A DNA stretch of 64,000 bases from JAMZMI01 sp964353015 (GTDB lineage Bacteria > Bacteroidota > Bacteroidia > Cytophagales > Cyclobacteriaceae), in assembly GCA_964353015.1 (NCBI GenBank), contig CAYGUA010000001.1, forward strand, positions 251,072-315,071, in the 5' to 3' direction. Within the stretch, counting starts at the first letter, position 1. Each line of letters opens with the position of its first letter. The notes beneath the pieces were generated by a model, which worked only from the letters and a program-made list of their open reading frames with translations, was not told the origin of the DNA and did not search any database. Shown here one piece after another: positions 15,233 through 24,318 of the stretch. A program made the position numbers and the translations under genes.

Positions 15233-15757
15233 TTATACCGGAATGGAAAACCACCCATTGATAGAATACAGGTCCAAATCAGTAAATAGTGATCGTTTCA
15301 ATCTGTCTATCCTTGCGACTTTTAATGCTTCATCAAGAACATGAATACCATGTTCCCTACAAAAATCAGCATCCGGTATTGACTTTAAAAATACAATATC
15401 TTTTGATTTGTCAACATTCACCTTTTCAAGATTGTATTCCACTTCTTTCTTATCATCAAAGCCTTTAAGTTGAATGGCGCAAACCAATCGCTTTACCCCA
15501 AGTTGTCTTGCGATTTCCACCACATCGCTGTTTGCTCGTACAGCCAGTTGATATAATTCCTGTCTGATTAAAGGAATAGGAAGGTTATCAAAATATCCGT
15601 TCTGCAAGATCCATTTGATGTGGTCGGGATCAACAAACCCATCAGGGAAAACTTTTACCCAATCAGCAGTGTAACTTCCTTTTATAGTCAGATAGTCTAC
15701 AGGTATACTATAGTACTGATAGTATTGTGTGTCGATATATTGATTGATGAAGCTCAT
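15233..15757 (-). CDS. uncharacterised protein, 174 aa
   Basis: A soluble protein starting MSFINQYIDTQYYQYY. The ATG at 15757 is chosen because the longer frame (to 15823) runs through the direct-repeat promoter, whose -7 element ends 18 nt upstream. It contains no motif I can name; the middle (RANSDVVEIARQLGVKRLVCAIQL) is a plausible alpha/beta segment. It is the first gene of the operon with the 64-aa protein and the phosphoesterase, and lies divergent from 15932-16417, which has its own promoter copy. Confidence 0.6.
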   Translation of the reverse strand: MSFINQYIDTQYYQYYSIPVDYLTIKGSYTADWVKVFPDGFVDPDHIKWILQNGYFDNLPIPLIRQELYQLAVRANSDVVEIARQLGVKRLVCAIQLKGFDDKKEVEYNLEKVNVDKSKDIVFLKSIPDADFCREHGIHVLDEALKVARIDRLKRSLFTDLDLYSINGWFSIPV

Positions 15758-15775
15758 TTCTTTAGTTTTTAATTG

Positions 15776-15811
15776 CAAAATATCAGAGTCTGCGGTTATC
15801 CTGAGTTTTCC
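15776..15811 (-). promoter_or_regulatory. direct-repeat promoter, copy 11
   Basis: On the minus strand, GGAAAACTCAGGATAACC (15794-15811), 10 bp, then ATATTTTG (15776-15783), with 18 nt to the ATG at 15757. It is paired back-to-back with copy 12 on the plus strand, 66 bp away. Confidence 0.75.
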
Positions 15812-15877
15812 TATTTCAAACAATGCAAAAGATTAGTCGGAATGTGCCGTCAAACCAGTCATATTAGACTTTTGAAT

Positions 15878-15913
15878 GGAAAACTCCGGAAAATTGAATC
15901 TCAGCTTTGTTTG
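15878..15913 (+). promoter_or_regulatory. direct-repeat promoter, copy 12 (plus strand)
   Basis: On the plus strand, GGAAAACTCCGGAAAATT (15878-15895), exactly 10 bp, then TTTGTTTG (15906-15913), with 18 nt to the ATG at 15932. The motif turns with the gene, which is strong evidence that it is a directional promoter element. Confidence 0.8.
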
Positions 15914-15931
15914 CTCCAAAAGAACAAAAAA

Positions 15932-16417
15932 ATGAAAACCAAAGAAGATTACAACTACTTCATTCAACTGGCTATTTATTTTCCAAATAACTCACTGAAA
16001 GATTCAGAGTCTGAGAAAAACAAAGTGGAAAATTTTGTCATTAAGACCTTAGACATTGACCGCACCAAATTGGAATTTGTCTGTTTCGCTTCAGAATATG
16101 GCTTACGACCATTGGAAAATACGGAATTCAAATACCCCATTCTGGACTGCTGGACGGTGGAAAAGAAATTCAGTGATGAACCACTAGAAAAGCAGATCAA
16201 CGACTTTATCGGCTACTTCACATCCGAAATAGATGCCTGGGAGGAGCTCAATAAAGACCTGGAGATCTTCCTCTGGCTGGAAGTAAAGTCTACATGGAGG
16301 ATCAATCCTATAGTGGAGGCCAAGACACTCAAAGCACTATCAGAACGAAACATCAAACTTTACATCAAACATTGTGAACATGAGGTGGGTCTTAAATCGG
16401 TTCAAAAATTGAAATGA
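15932..16417 (+). CDS. uncharacterised acidic protein, 161 aa
   Basis: A 161-aa soluble protein from the ATG at 15932 (MKTKEDYNYF); the longer frame to 15773 crosses the promoter and is not used. Composition and layout (acidic, alternating strands and helices, FLWLEVKSTWRINP near residue 123, ending GLKSVQKLK) recall small immunity-type or DUF proteins, but I cannot name a family. It is the only plus-strand gene in the first 19 kb and carries its own promoter copy. A GC-rich hairpin follows 24 bp after the stop. Confidence 0.65.
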   Translation: MKTKEDYNYFIQLAIYFPNNSLKDSESEKNKVENFVIKTLDIDRTKLEFVCFASEYGLRPLENTEFKYPILDCWTVEKKFSDEPLEKQINDFIGYFTSEIDAWEELNKDLEIFLWLEVKSTWRINPIVEAKTLKALSERNIKLYIKHCEHEVGLKSVQKLK

Positions 16418-16441
16418 CCTTGAAAAGATACTCTTGATTCA

Positions 16442-16472
16442 ACCCTGCCTTTCAATTCCCTGAAGGCAGGGT
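16442..16472 (+). terminator. putative terminator hairpin
   Basis: ACCCTGCCTT and AAGGCAGGGT form a perfect 10-bp stem with an 11-nt loop, 24 bp past the stop of the 161-aa gene. Only a weak T-rich tract follows, so it may be a stabilising hairpin or bidirectional terminator. The rest of 16473-16679 shows nothing recognisable. Confidence 0.6.
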
Positions 16473-16679
16473 CATAGTTGTTTTAACTCAAAAAATTGTT
16501 AATGCTCAAACTGAGTAAATACAACTTTTTGATAACAGCCCGCCGATGATTTCCTCGGTCTACACAGTACTCTAAGTATCCGTTCTAATTCTAAAACTAA
16601 TTACCGTTTAAATTAAGGTCGGAGGTTTTCATGAGCACTAAACACTAATGAAAGTTCAGCAGCACCAATAAAGCATTAA

Positions 16680-18125
16680 CTATCTCGTATAAACAATCAA
16701 ATTGGTTGCTTTAGAAATACTCGTAGGACCCTTCACGCGATTATCTAGATTACCCTTGTCGTCATGAACGTTTAGGATATTGTAAGATCCAACGTCCAAA
16801 TTAAGCATCGCTATAACCTGCTTGTTTCTCGCTTTCAAAAGCTTAAAGAGCTCCTCCGAAATGATCGCCAAATTATACCCTGATTTTATGTCGAAAATAA
16901 CATTATGCAGGTCACCATTTCGCGAATCCTTTACTACTGCCAGAATGCGCCGCTCTCTTATGTCCGACTGAGCATCTGATACATTGATCAACAGTTGATC
17001 TTCATAGGCTAAGAGCTGAGTCTGGAACATAGTAGCGTGATTGCTTCTTCCCCACTGGATCAAGTTGGCATAGTCTACCAAACTTTTGCGAGGGGTAACC
17101 TTGCCATAAGCACCCAGGGAAATTTGTCCTTGCTTCAGATTACAAACCGCCAGCCCACCATTTGGATAGATAATCACCAAACCGTCCATATCCTTCTGTC
17201 GCAATACCGCATTGACGATATTCCCATTTTCCATCGTGAGCCCTACGGGTTGGCTTTTTTCATTGGTAAACCCGCCAGTAGCCGCCAAATACACTTTACT
17301 CGATTTTCTTTGAGAAGTGTATTTGCCATAAATAGAGGTGCCATCATCTGCATGTGCCAAATAAGAAGCTTTGACATAGGGCCTGAGCATCCAGACACAA
17401 TAACCTATGGTCGTATAGCTACTCTGAATACTGAATACATTGATGGCATGCCCTTTACCGTCTACAGGAAAATAGTTTTTGTAATTGGCCAGACTCAGGT
17501 GAGTTCCCTGATCACTCAATCCAAATGTTTCATCGATTTTCTTACCCATACGATCTGAGAGATAACTAAAATTTCCTTTAGCAACATTGGACAGTACCTT
17601 TTCCCAGGTAGATGGCTGTTCATTGACATAGATCTTGTTCCGCTCCAACCGATCGATGATTAATTGATTTCCGGGAGAGTATTTACTGAATTCGCCGTTC
17701 TTGATTCCTGCTTCAATGGTTTCTGCCACCTGACTCAATAAGTGATAGCCGATGAGCTGGTACAGTTCATTCACTTTGTCATTGAACAAGTTCCGTTTTG
17801 GACTGATAAAAGCTTCCCCTATCTGGAGATGATCCTCGGTTTTATGCAAGTAGATCTTATAATACTGGAGAAACCTTTCCGCCAGATGACAAAGAAACAA
17901 ATCTCCAATATTCGTTCTGCGCTGGCTCCACAAATAATACCGGTGCGCCTGCAAAGTCTTGAAATCTGTAAATGCAGTCACTTTCAGATACTGAGCATAA
18001 GGAAACCGGTCCAAAAACTGCTGCTCCGTTTCATGACGATGCTGGACATAGTAGGTTTTCATGTCAAACTGTGCAGATGCCCAATTGACACAAAAAAGGA
18101 GAAAGGTTAGGTACAGGATTCTCAT
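16680..18125 (-). CDS. secreted protein with phosphodiester-glycosidase-like C-terminal half
   Basis: A 481-aa protein with an N-terminal Sec signal (MRILYLTFLLFCVNWASAQ); the ATG at 18125 avoids overlap with the upstream gene. The N-terminal half is helical and unrecognised. The C-terminal half has an ATGGFTNEKSQPVGL ... GLVIIYPNGGLAV layout that parallels the NAGPA-like (phosphodiester glycosidase) domain of the neighbouring 18133-19242 product, so both may act on phosphodiester-linked sugars in the periplasm or outside. The match is at the level of spaced motifs and is tentative. It is the second gene of the operon from promoter 19262-19297. Confidence 0.6.
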   Translation of the reverse strand: MRILYLTFLLFCVNWASAQFDMKTYYVQHRHETEQQFLDRFPYAQYLKVTAFTDFKTLQAHRYYLWSQRRTNIGDLFLCHLAERFLQYYKIYLHKTEDHLQIGEAFISPKRNLFNDKVNELYQLIGYHLLSQVAETIEAGIKNGEFSKYSPGNQLIIDRLERNKIYVNEQPSTWEKVLSNVAKGNFSYLSDRMGKKIDETFGLSDQGTHLSLANYKNYFPVDGKGHAINVFSIQSSYTTIGYCVWMLRPYVKASYLAHADDGTSIYGKYTSQRKSSKVYLAATGGFTNEKSQPVGLTMENGNIVNAVLRQKDMDGLVIIYPNGGLAVCNLKQGQISLGAYGKVTPRKSLVDYANLIQWGRSNHATMFQTQLLAYEDQLLINVSDAQSDIRERRILAVVKDSRNGDLHNVIFDIKSGYNLAIISEELFKLLKARNKQVIAMLNLDVGSYNILNVHDDKGNLDNRVKGPTSISKATNLIVYTR

Positions 18126-18132
18126 GGCTTTA

Positions 18133-19242
18133 TTATTTTGAGGTGATACCAATCATGCCGCCAAAATCACCCCCAAGCTCTTGGCGATTGAGCTTTGGGA
18201 TATACATCCTGCTAATGGCACCATCCAGATAGAGGGCATTTTCGCAGTAAAAGACCTCCTTGAAAACACTGGCGAAATCATAGAAACAAACCGGCTCGTT
18301 GGAGATAATAAATACCAAAGTATAGGGATCTATCAACCCTACCCCACTGCGGATATATTTGCTACTGGAATTTGGTGTAAATGCCGAATGGATTTCACGG
18401 TTAATCACCAGCATTGGACCAGATTGAGTAGCATAGCTGATACTATCCTGATCCTGCCAATCCGCAGTAGGAACGACTACAGCAGATCCTGAATGAGTCA
18501 ACCCAAATACCCCATTAGGCTGCAGATAAAAATTACCATAGCCGGAGCTGGCAGTATCTAATTGGATGAGCGTTTGTTCCTTCTCAATATATAACCCCTG
18601 CGGATCATTGGTCTCCGTGTACATACCCGCATTAGTCCCAAACGACAATTTTTCAGATCCTGCACTTTCAACGAGATCCTTCAAAGCAGTAAGACTTCTG
18701 AGTTTGAGATTATACGAACCCCTCCAAAAGAAACGGATCTCACTAGATCTCAGATCTACCAAATATGTATCGTAGGAATTTCCGCCAAAGGTTAAGCGCC
18801 TGGCATGGTTGTTTGACAGATGAGGCGTTTGTTCAGCCAAAGCTGCTAGTGAGTCCTCCAGGATCAGATTCTCCAACACAACATCCTGACTGTATGCATT
18901 GCAGGTGGCTATGCTCTTTTTGAGCAAACCATTTTGGTACTCAAGCATGGTGATATCATACACCAGGGAGTCCTTTTCTCTGGCCACCTGACCTAGGCCA
19001 TTTTGCAAGATCAACTGATTCTGATGGAGGACAATCAACTGCTTTTTCAGACTATCCAATAACTGGCTCTGCAAGCATACTCCCTCTCTGATGTTAGTAG
19101 CTTGAGCACTTAATAAAGCCAAACTATCTAACACTTCCACATCACGAGATGCGCGCTTTGCTTGATCTTCTTCCCAGGTCTTGATGGAGACACAACTTGA
19201 TAGAAGGATTAATAGTAATAAGGAGGTTTTTAAAGGTTTCAT
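18133..19242 (-). CDS. lipoprotein with coiled coil and phosphodiester glycosidase (NAGPA-like) domain
   Basis: A 369-aa protein. A lipoprotein signal (LLLLILLSSC) is followed by a long coiled coil (residues ~25-130), then a NAGPA-like domain: GTNAGMYTETNDPQGLYIE, GNFYLQPNGVFGL, ATQSGPMLVIN, RSGVGLIDPYTLVFIIS and a late ALYLDGAISRMYIP. These are the typical Asn/Gly-rich motifs of the phosphodiester glycosidase family, which removes sugars from phosphodiester linkages. It is the first gene of a two-gene operon (7-bp gap) with its own direct-repeat promoter, so an envelope function is tied to the stress regulon. Confidence 0.8.
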   Translation of the reverse strand: MKPLKTSLLLLILLSSCVSIKTWEEDQAKRASRDVEVLDSLALLSAQATNIREGVCLQSQLLDSLKKQLIVLHQNQLILQNGLGQVAREKDSLVYDITMLEYQNGLLKKSIATCNAYSQDVVLENLILEDSLAALAEQTPHLSNNHARRLTFGGNSYDTYLVDLRSSEIRFFWRGSYNLKLRSLTALKDLVESAGSEKLSFGTNAGMYTETNDPQGLYIEKEQTLIQLDTASSGYGNFYLQPNGVFGLTHSGSAVVVPTADWQDQDSISYATQSGPMLVINREIHSAFTPNSSSKYIRSGVGLIDPYTLVFIISNEPVCFYDFASVFKEVFYCENALYLDGAISRMYIPKLNRQELGGDFGGMIGITSK

Positions 19243-19261
19243 CTTGCATGGTTATTTCAAT

Positions 19262-19297
19262 GCAAGATGATGAGGAGGGAGTTTTCCTTGGTTTTAG
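19262..19297 (-). promoter_or_regulatory. direct-repeat promoter, copy 13
   Basis: On the minus strand, CTAAAACCAAGGAAAACT (19280-19297), 10 bp, then CATCTTGC (19262-19269; imperfect), with 19 nt to the ATG at 19242. Between here and 19465 I see no gene; the sequence becomes abruptly AT-rich. Confidence 0.7.
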
Positions 19298-19464
19298 TAA
19301 TGATTGATTTATATCAGATGAATAACACAATTACTGAATTTACTGAAAAGGTGCTGTTTTGCTACGGCCTTAGCCTTCAAAATAATCACTTGTGTATCTC
19401 ATGTTTTGCTTTGTAATAATTATATTCTTAGTTATAATGCGCGCGGATTATTATTAAAAATCAG

Positions 19465-20016
19465 ATGAAGTATCTGCTAAATTTTAAAAACGAACAAGAA
19501 GTAATTCATTTCTTAATAATTAAGAAGGATAGGAATATTAAAAGGTTGGAAAAAAGGAAGATAGTCGTAGTTGAATTAATGGAGCTGATGAAGTTAAACT
19601 ATCCGAGTATTATTTATATTATATACCGGTATAAAGGCCGGTATATAATTAAGTCTACAAGTAAAATTACTTTTTTGTGTTGCATATCATATTCAGGCAA
19701 TTTCATTTCTGTTTCCTTATGTGCTACCCTGAGAGGTAATTTTATTTATGGACACGATATAGAATTAATTAAAGAAAAATCTAACACCATTTTAAAAAGA
19801 TTTACATCAAGTGAGATTGAATATATAAATAAAGATTATTCAAGTTCGAATTATCGATTCCATGAAGTTTGGACTAGAAAAGAGTCAATTGCAAAGATGT
19901 TCATTATTAGTCTGGAAAAAGCATTGGCAATAGACACGGTCTTGACAATTTTACCTTTTAAAACCATTATTATAAATGAATCAATAGTTTTGACATATGT
20001 CACCAATAAATTATAA
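19465..20016 (+). CDS. 4'-phosphopantetheinyl transferase, Sfp-like
   Basis: A 183-aa protein with the Sfp-type signature: GHDIELI (Mg-binding Asp and Glu) near residue 93, FTSSEIEYI, and WTRKESIAKM near residue 136. These enzymes transfer phosphopantetheine from CoA to a conserved Ser of carrier proteins. The likely targets are the three carrier domains of the 20770-24318 product. It is shorter than typical Sfp (about 220-230 aa), with a reduced N-terminus. It opens an AT-rich plus-strand operon; its 3' end overlaps the next gene by 20 bp. Confidence 0.82.
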   Translation: MKYLLNFKNEQEVIHFLIIKKDRNIKRLEKRKIVVVELMELMKLNYPSIIYIIYRYKGRYIIKSTSKITFLCCISYSGNFISVSLCATLRGNFIYGHDIELIKEKSNTILKRFTSSEIEYINKDYSSSNYRFHEVWTRKESIAKMFIISLEKALAIDTVLTILPFKTIIINESIVLTYVTNKL

Positions 20017-20779
20017 AAATAGATGTATTGACATAATTATAGGCGATTATGGAAGAGTTGGAACATTGAGATTTCTTGAAGAATTCTCAAATTTTGAAAG
20101 GAGCTATATTCAACTATTTCTGAAAGAAAATCAATTTTACGACGAATATAGGATCGTTGATCAAATAGTTCTGAACTCATCTTATTCAACAAAATTTGAT
20201 ATAATTTCTAAATATTCAGATTCAAACATTCCATTAGATGATAATATTTTGTTTGGATTTGAAAATAAACATTTTGAACCTATTGAATTATACGTTGATA
20301 AATTTTACCAACAAGTTATTCCATTTGTTAAAAATGCCAATAACCTACAATATTCAAAAATTCGAATTATTATTCCTTGTAATACACTAGAAGTAGTTGC
20401 AAAACTTCTTAAAATTAAAATCAATTCAAATTATCCTAACGTTGAAATACCACTTTTAAGCACATCTGTTAAAAGTGAGATACTCAAAATGAATTTTAAA
20501 AAAATTTATTTAATTTCTACACCTGAGGTTATGAAATTATATTCTGATTTCTTTAGATTAAATAAAATTAAAGCAGAATGCAATCATAAAAAATTTAAGA
20601 ATTTCTTAAATAATGTAATTAGTGATTCTCAAATTAATGATAATGATGATAATGATGATAATGATATAACGATCTCTGCATGCACAGATTTGGATGTCCC
20701 TTGCGATATAGATACCCTAAAATTATATTGTAAAGATCTGGTATTAAAAGTGTATAAAGATTTCAAAACATGGTTTTAA
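19997..20779 (+). CDS. Asp/Glu/hydantoin racemase-family protein
   Basis: A 260-aa protein with the two catalytic-cysteine motifs of the Asp/Glu racemase superfamily: IIIPCNT (Cys128) and SACTDLDVP (Cys229). It may supply a D-amino acid (D-Glu or D-Asp) to the adenylation domains encoded next; substrate is inferred from family only. An unusual Asn/Asp tract near residue 214-223, encoded by a short tandem repeat of GATAAT-like units at 20636-20663, interrupts the region before the second Cys. It overlaps both neighbours. Confidence 0.78.
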   Translation: MSPINYKNRCIDIIIGDYGRVGTLRFLEEFSNFERSYIQLFLKENQFYDEYRIVDQIVLNSSYSTKFDIISKYSDSNIPLDDNILFGFENKHFEPIELYVDKFYQQVIPFVKNANNLQYSKIRIIIPCNTLEVVAKLLKIKINSNYPNVEIPLLSTSVKSEILKMNFKKIYLISTPEVMKLYSDFFRLNKIKAECNHKKFKNFLNNVISDSQINDNDDNDDNDITISACTDLDVPCDIDTLKLYCKDLVLKVYKDFKTWF

Positions 20780-23700
20780 AATACCCAACTCAGTTTTCTG
20801 TTTTTGAAAACAATATTGAAGTGGATTTCGATCAAATCCAGTCAATGATCCAATCAATTCAATGTGAATTAGATAAAATAGGTCAGGGTAAAATTGTAGC
20901 CTTATGCTTAGAAAGAAGTGCAAATTTAATTTGTGGATGCTTAGCTTGTTTCTATTCAGAAAATACGTTTGTTATTGTCCCATCTGAGGTAAAAAAAGGT
21001 TCTCGATATTTCGATTTTCTACATTCAATCAAAATTGATTTACTAATTATTGACAATAAAAGTGAAATTGATTTTAATGCGCCAAGAATTAATATTTCAA
21101 AAATTAAAAAATCGCATCTCCCTTTGGGTAAAAATGACATTGAAATAAAAGTTAATGATGATAAACCAGCCTACATAATTGCCACAAGTGGCTCTACTGG
21201 AACACCAAAAGCAGCAATTATTTCTAGGAAGTCACTTGCACTTTATATCCAAACTTTTATCGAATACTATGGCATATCTGAAAATGAAAAAATGTTTTGG
21301 TTAAGCGCTCCTTACTTTGACATGTCAATTAATCACATCTTCATACCATTCTTTGCTTCAGCCAAAGTCATTGCCGCACCCGATTTAAGTAAAACCTCAA
21401 TTAATCAATTACTCCAAATAATTATTAAAAGTAAGGCAACATTTTTAAATATAGTACCCTCCCTTGCTTCGATATATATCAAATCACTTAATCAAAAACT
21501 AAATTCACTAAGAGTATTAATGTTTGGTGGGGAGAAATTAGAAAGTAATCTAGTCTTAGATTGGCTTAAATGGATTAATCCTGACTGCAAAATTTATAAT
21601 TGTTATGGTGTGTCTGAAGCTACTGTAACTTCATTTTGCAATGATATTGATACTGGTGAATTACAAAAAAACAGCGTTATTCCAATTGGAAAGCCATTGC
21701 CAAATGTAAAATTTGAAATTGGTGAAGAGGGAGAACTAATTATTCAAGGACTACTTGTCGGAAGCGGATATTTAAATCAGTCAAGTGAACCATTTAAAAT
21801 AGTTAAGAATCTTAACTCTTACTACACTGGTGATAAGGTTGAAATTGTTGGAGAGAATCTATTATACATTGGGAGAATTGACAGAATGATAAAGTTAACT
21901 GGTGGTTTTAGACTAGATCCTAGGGAAATCGAGGAGCTATTAAAGGTAGAATTCTCACTAAGTTTTGTTGAATACGGCCAGTTTGAAGGGAAATTATATG
22001 TTGTTTACCATTCAGCTAATAAAATTGATGAAAATAAGATAAAAAAAGCAATTGACAAGAAGTTCGGAATTAAGTTTCTGCCAGCGGTAATTCGCAAAAT
22101 GAATAAAAACCACCTTTCAGAAACAGGGAAAATAGATTTAAGTAAGTTAATTGGACTGAATAATTCCAATAAACATTTAAGCGGGCATTTCAATCTGGAG
22201 CAGATTTGGAAAAATGTTTTGCAAATTCAAGAGTTCAATAAGAGTGACTCATTTTTCGACTTAGGTGGTGATTCTTTAAAAATCCTTGAACTAGAGTCTC
22301 TCTTATCTACAGAATTTGGGGGGAAAGTTGATGTCAGCGATTTAATAATCAACCATAGATTCGTAGATCAAATTAATTTTCTTTTGACCACAGATAATTC
22401 TGAGCAAGATCAACTTGAAAATAGAATAACCTCATATTCAAAAGATATTTTTATTATCGATTATGATTTCATTCTACCCAATATAAATAGTAAAAATGAT
22501 CTTTATAATTTTTTCCATAGTTCAAAGGTCCAATTCAAGAAGATGGACGATGATAGATTTCAATCTTTAATTGATAAAGAAGTACTTGATTTTAAACCTG
22601 TTGGGACTTTTTTTATTAATGAATTCATCAATAAACTATCGAAAAATAAAAACGTCGAAGATTTACAAGCCCAACTTATAGTCGAATGTGCTGAAAGATT
22701 GATTGAGAATAATGAATTTTTGAAAAATAAAAGAAATATTGGAGTCTATATTGGTGCGGGTCCAACATATCAAATTCCTTCATTAAGCAATAAAAACTTC
22801 ATAAAAGAATATACACCAAGTTTCATTTCTGGTCAAATTAATTCTAAATACGATTTTGTCGGTCCCAGTTTAGTAATTGATACAGCATGTTCTTCGTCGT
22901 TGGTTGCAATTGAAAAAGCATTCCAAGATTTAAAATCAGGAGTAGTTGATTTTGCGATTTGCGGAGGAGTACAATTATTTTCTTCTGCCTATTCATTTTT
23001 AGCCATTAATAATGCCAATATCTATTCAAAATCTGGAACGTGTCTCCCATTTGGAGAAAAAAGAGATGGTTACGTCCCATGTGAAGGTGTAGGTTTGATT
23101 CTTTTATCCTCTAAAATAAAAAGCAAAATTGTTCTTAATACAGTAAAATCAAATCATGATGGCCAAACTACTAGTGTTGGAATGCCAAGTGGAAAATCTC
23201 AAAGGGAGCTTTTATTGGATAGCCTGCAAGAAGCCAATCTAACACCCAAAGACATAGACATAATTGAGTCTCATTCAACTGGCACTGTCGTTGGCGATCC
23301 AGTAGAATTTGAAACTTATAAATCCATTTTTGGAAACGGGATTAGAACGCCTAAAATTGGAGCTTTTAAAGCAAACTTTGGTCACCCACACTATAGCTCA
23401 GGAGCACTAGGGATAATCAAAATGATTGTTCAATTGGAACAAGGTGAAGTTTTTAAGCTTCCAAATTACCCTCTTTCAAAAAGATTTAGTGCTCAATACT
23501 TCCCACGGAATTCCTCGAACAAATTTGAGCCCAATTCAACGGGAATAGTTTGCTCCTTTGGTTTAAGTGGAACTAATGCCTGTGCAATTTTATCGAAATT
23601 AAATATTACAGATATGTATGATCTCAAAAAGATTATTAGTGACAAACTTGGACATAATATTGATGTTAAGAAAAGTTTCATGGATAATGATATTGACTCA

Positions 23701-24318
23701 GTCGATATGGTTGAACTAGCAGATTATATATCTCTAAAGTTAGATATAGAAATACCAATTAACTTCATTTTCAATTCGGATAGCATAGAAGGTTTTATTA
23801 AAAATGTCACCACATTATTACCAAATAATATAGCTGAAAATTCTGAACACAGATCCAATTTTGATTCGCAACCAATCATTAGTCCGAATGACAAAAATTT
23901 CACCCCAAAGGCTAATGACATTGATTTTACAACTTATTTAAAGTTTATGTCCAGTTTCTACGAAATTCAGTTTCGAAAAGAAGACTCAGCCTTTAACAAA
24001 CAGCTCTTAAATCTACTTCAAAAACAACAGAGCGAACTCTTTGATTTATTACATATCAGAAAACATTTTGCAGAATCAAATATCAGTGAACAGAAATCCC
24101 AAATCAAAAATAAACTCATACAAATCATATCTGAAGTTACAGACTTACCTAATGTTATTATTGACGATAATATGGATCTGAACAATGAAATTGGTTCACT
24201 CCATATTATTGAGATAATTGAAAGAATAAATCAGGCTTTTGATGCCAAATTTACTTACGAAGAGTTTTTAGATATTAAGGATTTAACGACTCTCACATTT
24301 AAACTGAAATCACCGTGA
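20770..24318 (+). CDS. hybrid NRPS/PKS protein: A-PCP-KS-ACP-ACP
   Basis: A 1182-aa multidomain protein. Residues ~1-460 are an adenylation domain (ATSGSTGTPK 138-147, FDMSINHIF with the amino-binding Asp, GVSEATVTSF, YYTGDKVEIV, IGRIDRMIKLTGGFRLDPREIE). A peptidyl carrier follows (FDLGGDSLK, Ser502). Residues ~560-945 are a ketosynthase with a complete triad: Cys707 in DTACSSS, His835 in ESHSTGT, His872 in NFGHPHY. Two carrier-like segments follow (Ser977 in DNDIDSVDM, Ser1143 in NNEIGSLHI). No acyltransferase, reductive, condensation or thioesterase domain is present, so extension would need a trans-acting AT. It is predicted to load an amino acid and extend it once. Confidence 0.88.
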   Translation: MVLKYPTQFSVFENNIEVDFDQIQSMIQSIQCELDKIGQGKIVALCLERSANLICGCLACFYSENTFVIVPSEVKKGSRYFDFLHSIKIDLLIIDNKSEIDFNAPRINISKIKKSHLPLGKNDIEIKVNDDKPAYIIATSGSTGTPKAAIISRKSLALYIQTFIEYYGISENEKMFWLSAPYFDMSINHIFIPFFASAKVIAAPDLSKTSINQLLQIIIKSKATFLNIVPSLASIYIKSLNQKLNSLRVLMFGGEKLESNLVLDWLKWINPDCKIYNCYGVSEATVTSFCNDIDTGELQKNSVIPIGKPLPNVKFEIGEEGELIIQGLLVGSGYLNQSSEPFKIVKNLNSYYTGDKVEIVGENLLYIGRIDRMIKLTGGFRLDPREIEELLKVEFSLSFVEYGQFEGKLYVVYHSANKIDENKIKKAIDKKFGIKFLPAVIRKMNKNHLSETGKIDLSKLIGLNNSNKHLSGHFNLEQIWKNVLQIQEFNKSDSFFDLGGDSLKILELESLLSTEFGGKVDVSDLIINHRFVDQINFLLTTDNSEQDQLENRITSYSKDIFIIDYDFILPNINSKNDLYNFFHSSKVQFKKMDDDRFQSLIDKEVLDFKPVGTFFINEFINKLSKNKNVEDLQAQLIVECAERLIENNEFLKNKRNIGVYIGAGPTYQIPSLSNKNFIKEYTPSFISGQINSKYDFVGPSLVIDTACSSSLVAIEKAFQDLKSGVVDFAICGGVQLFSSAYSFLAINNANIYSKSGTCLPFGEKRDGYVPCEGVGLILLSSKIKSKIVLNTVKSNHDGQTTSVGMPSGKSQRELLLDSLQEANLTPKDIDIIESHSTGTVVGDPVEFETYKSIFGNGIRTPKIGAFKANFGHPHYSSGALGIIKMIVQLEQGEVFKLPNYPLSKRFSAQYFPRNSSNKFEPNSTGIVCSFGLSGTNACAILSKLNITDMYDLKKIISDKLGHNIDVKKSFMDNDIDSVDMVELADYISLKLDIEIPINFIFNSDSIEGFIKNVTTLLPNNIAENSEHRSNFDSQPIISPNDKNFTPKANDIDFTTYLKFMSSFYEIQFRKEDSAFNKQLLNLLQKQQSELFDLLHIRKHFAESNISEQKSQIKNKLIQIISEVTDLPNVIIDDNMDLNNEIGSLHIIEIIERINQAFDAKFTYEEFLDIKDLTTLTFKLKSP

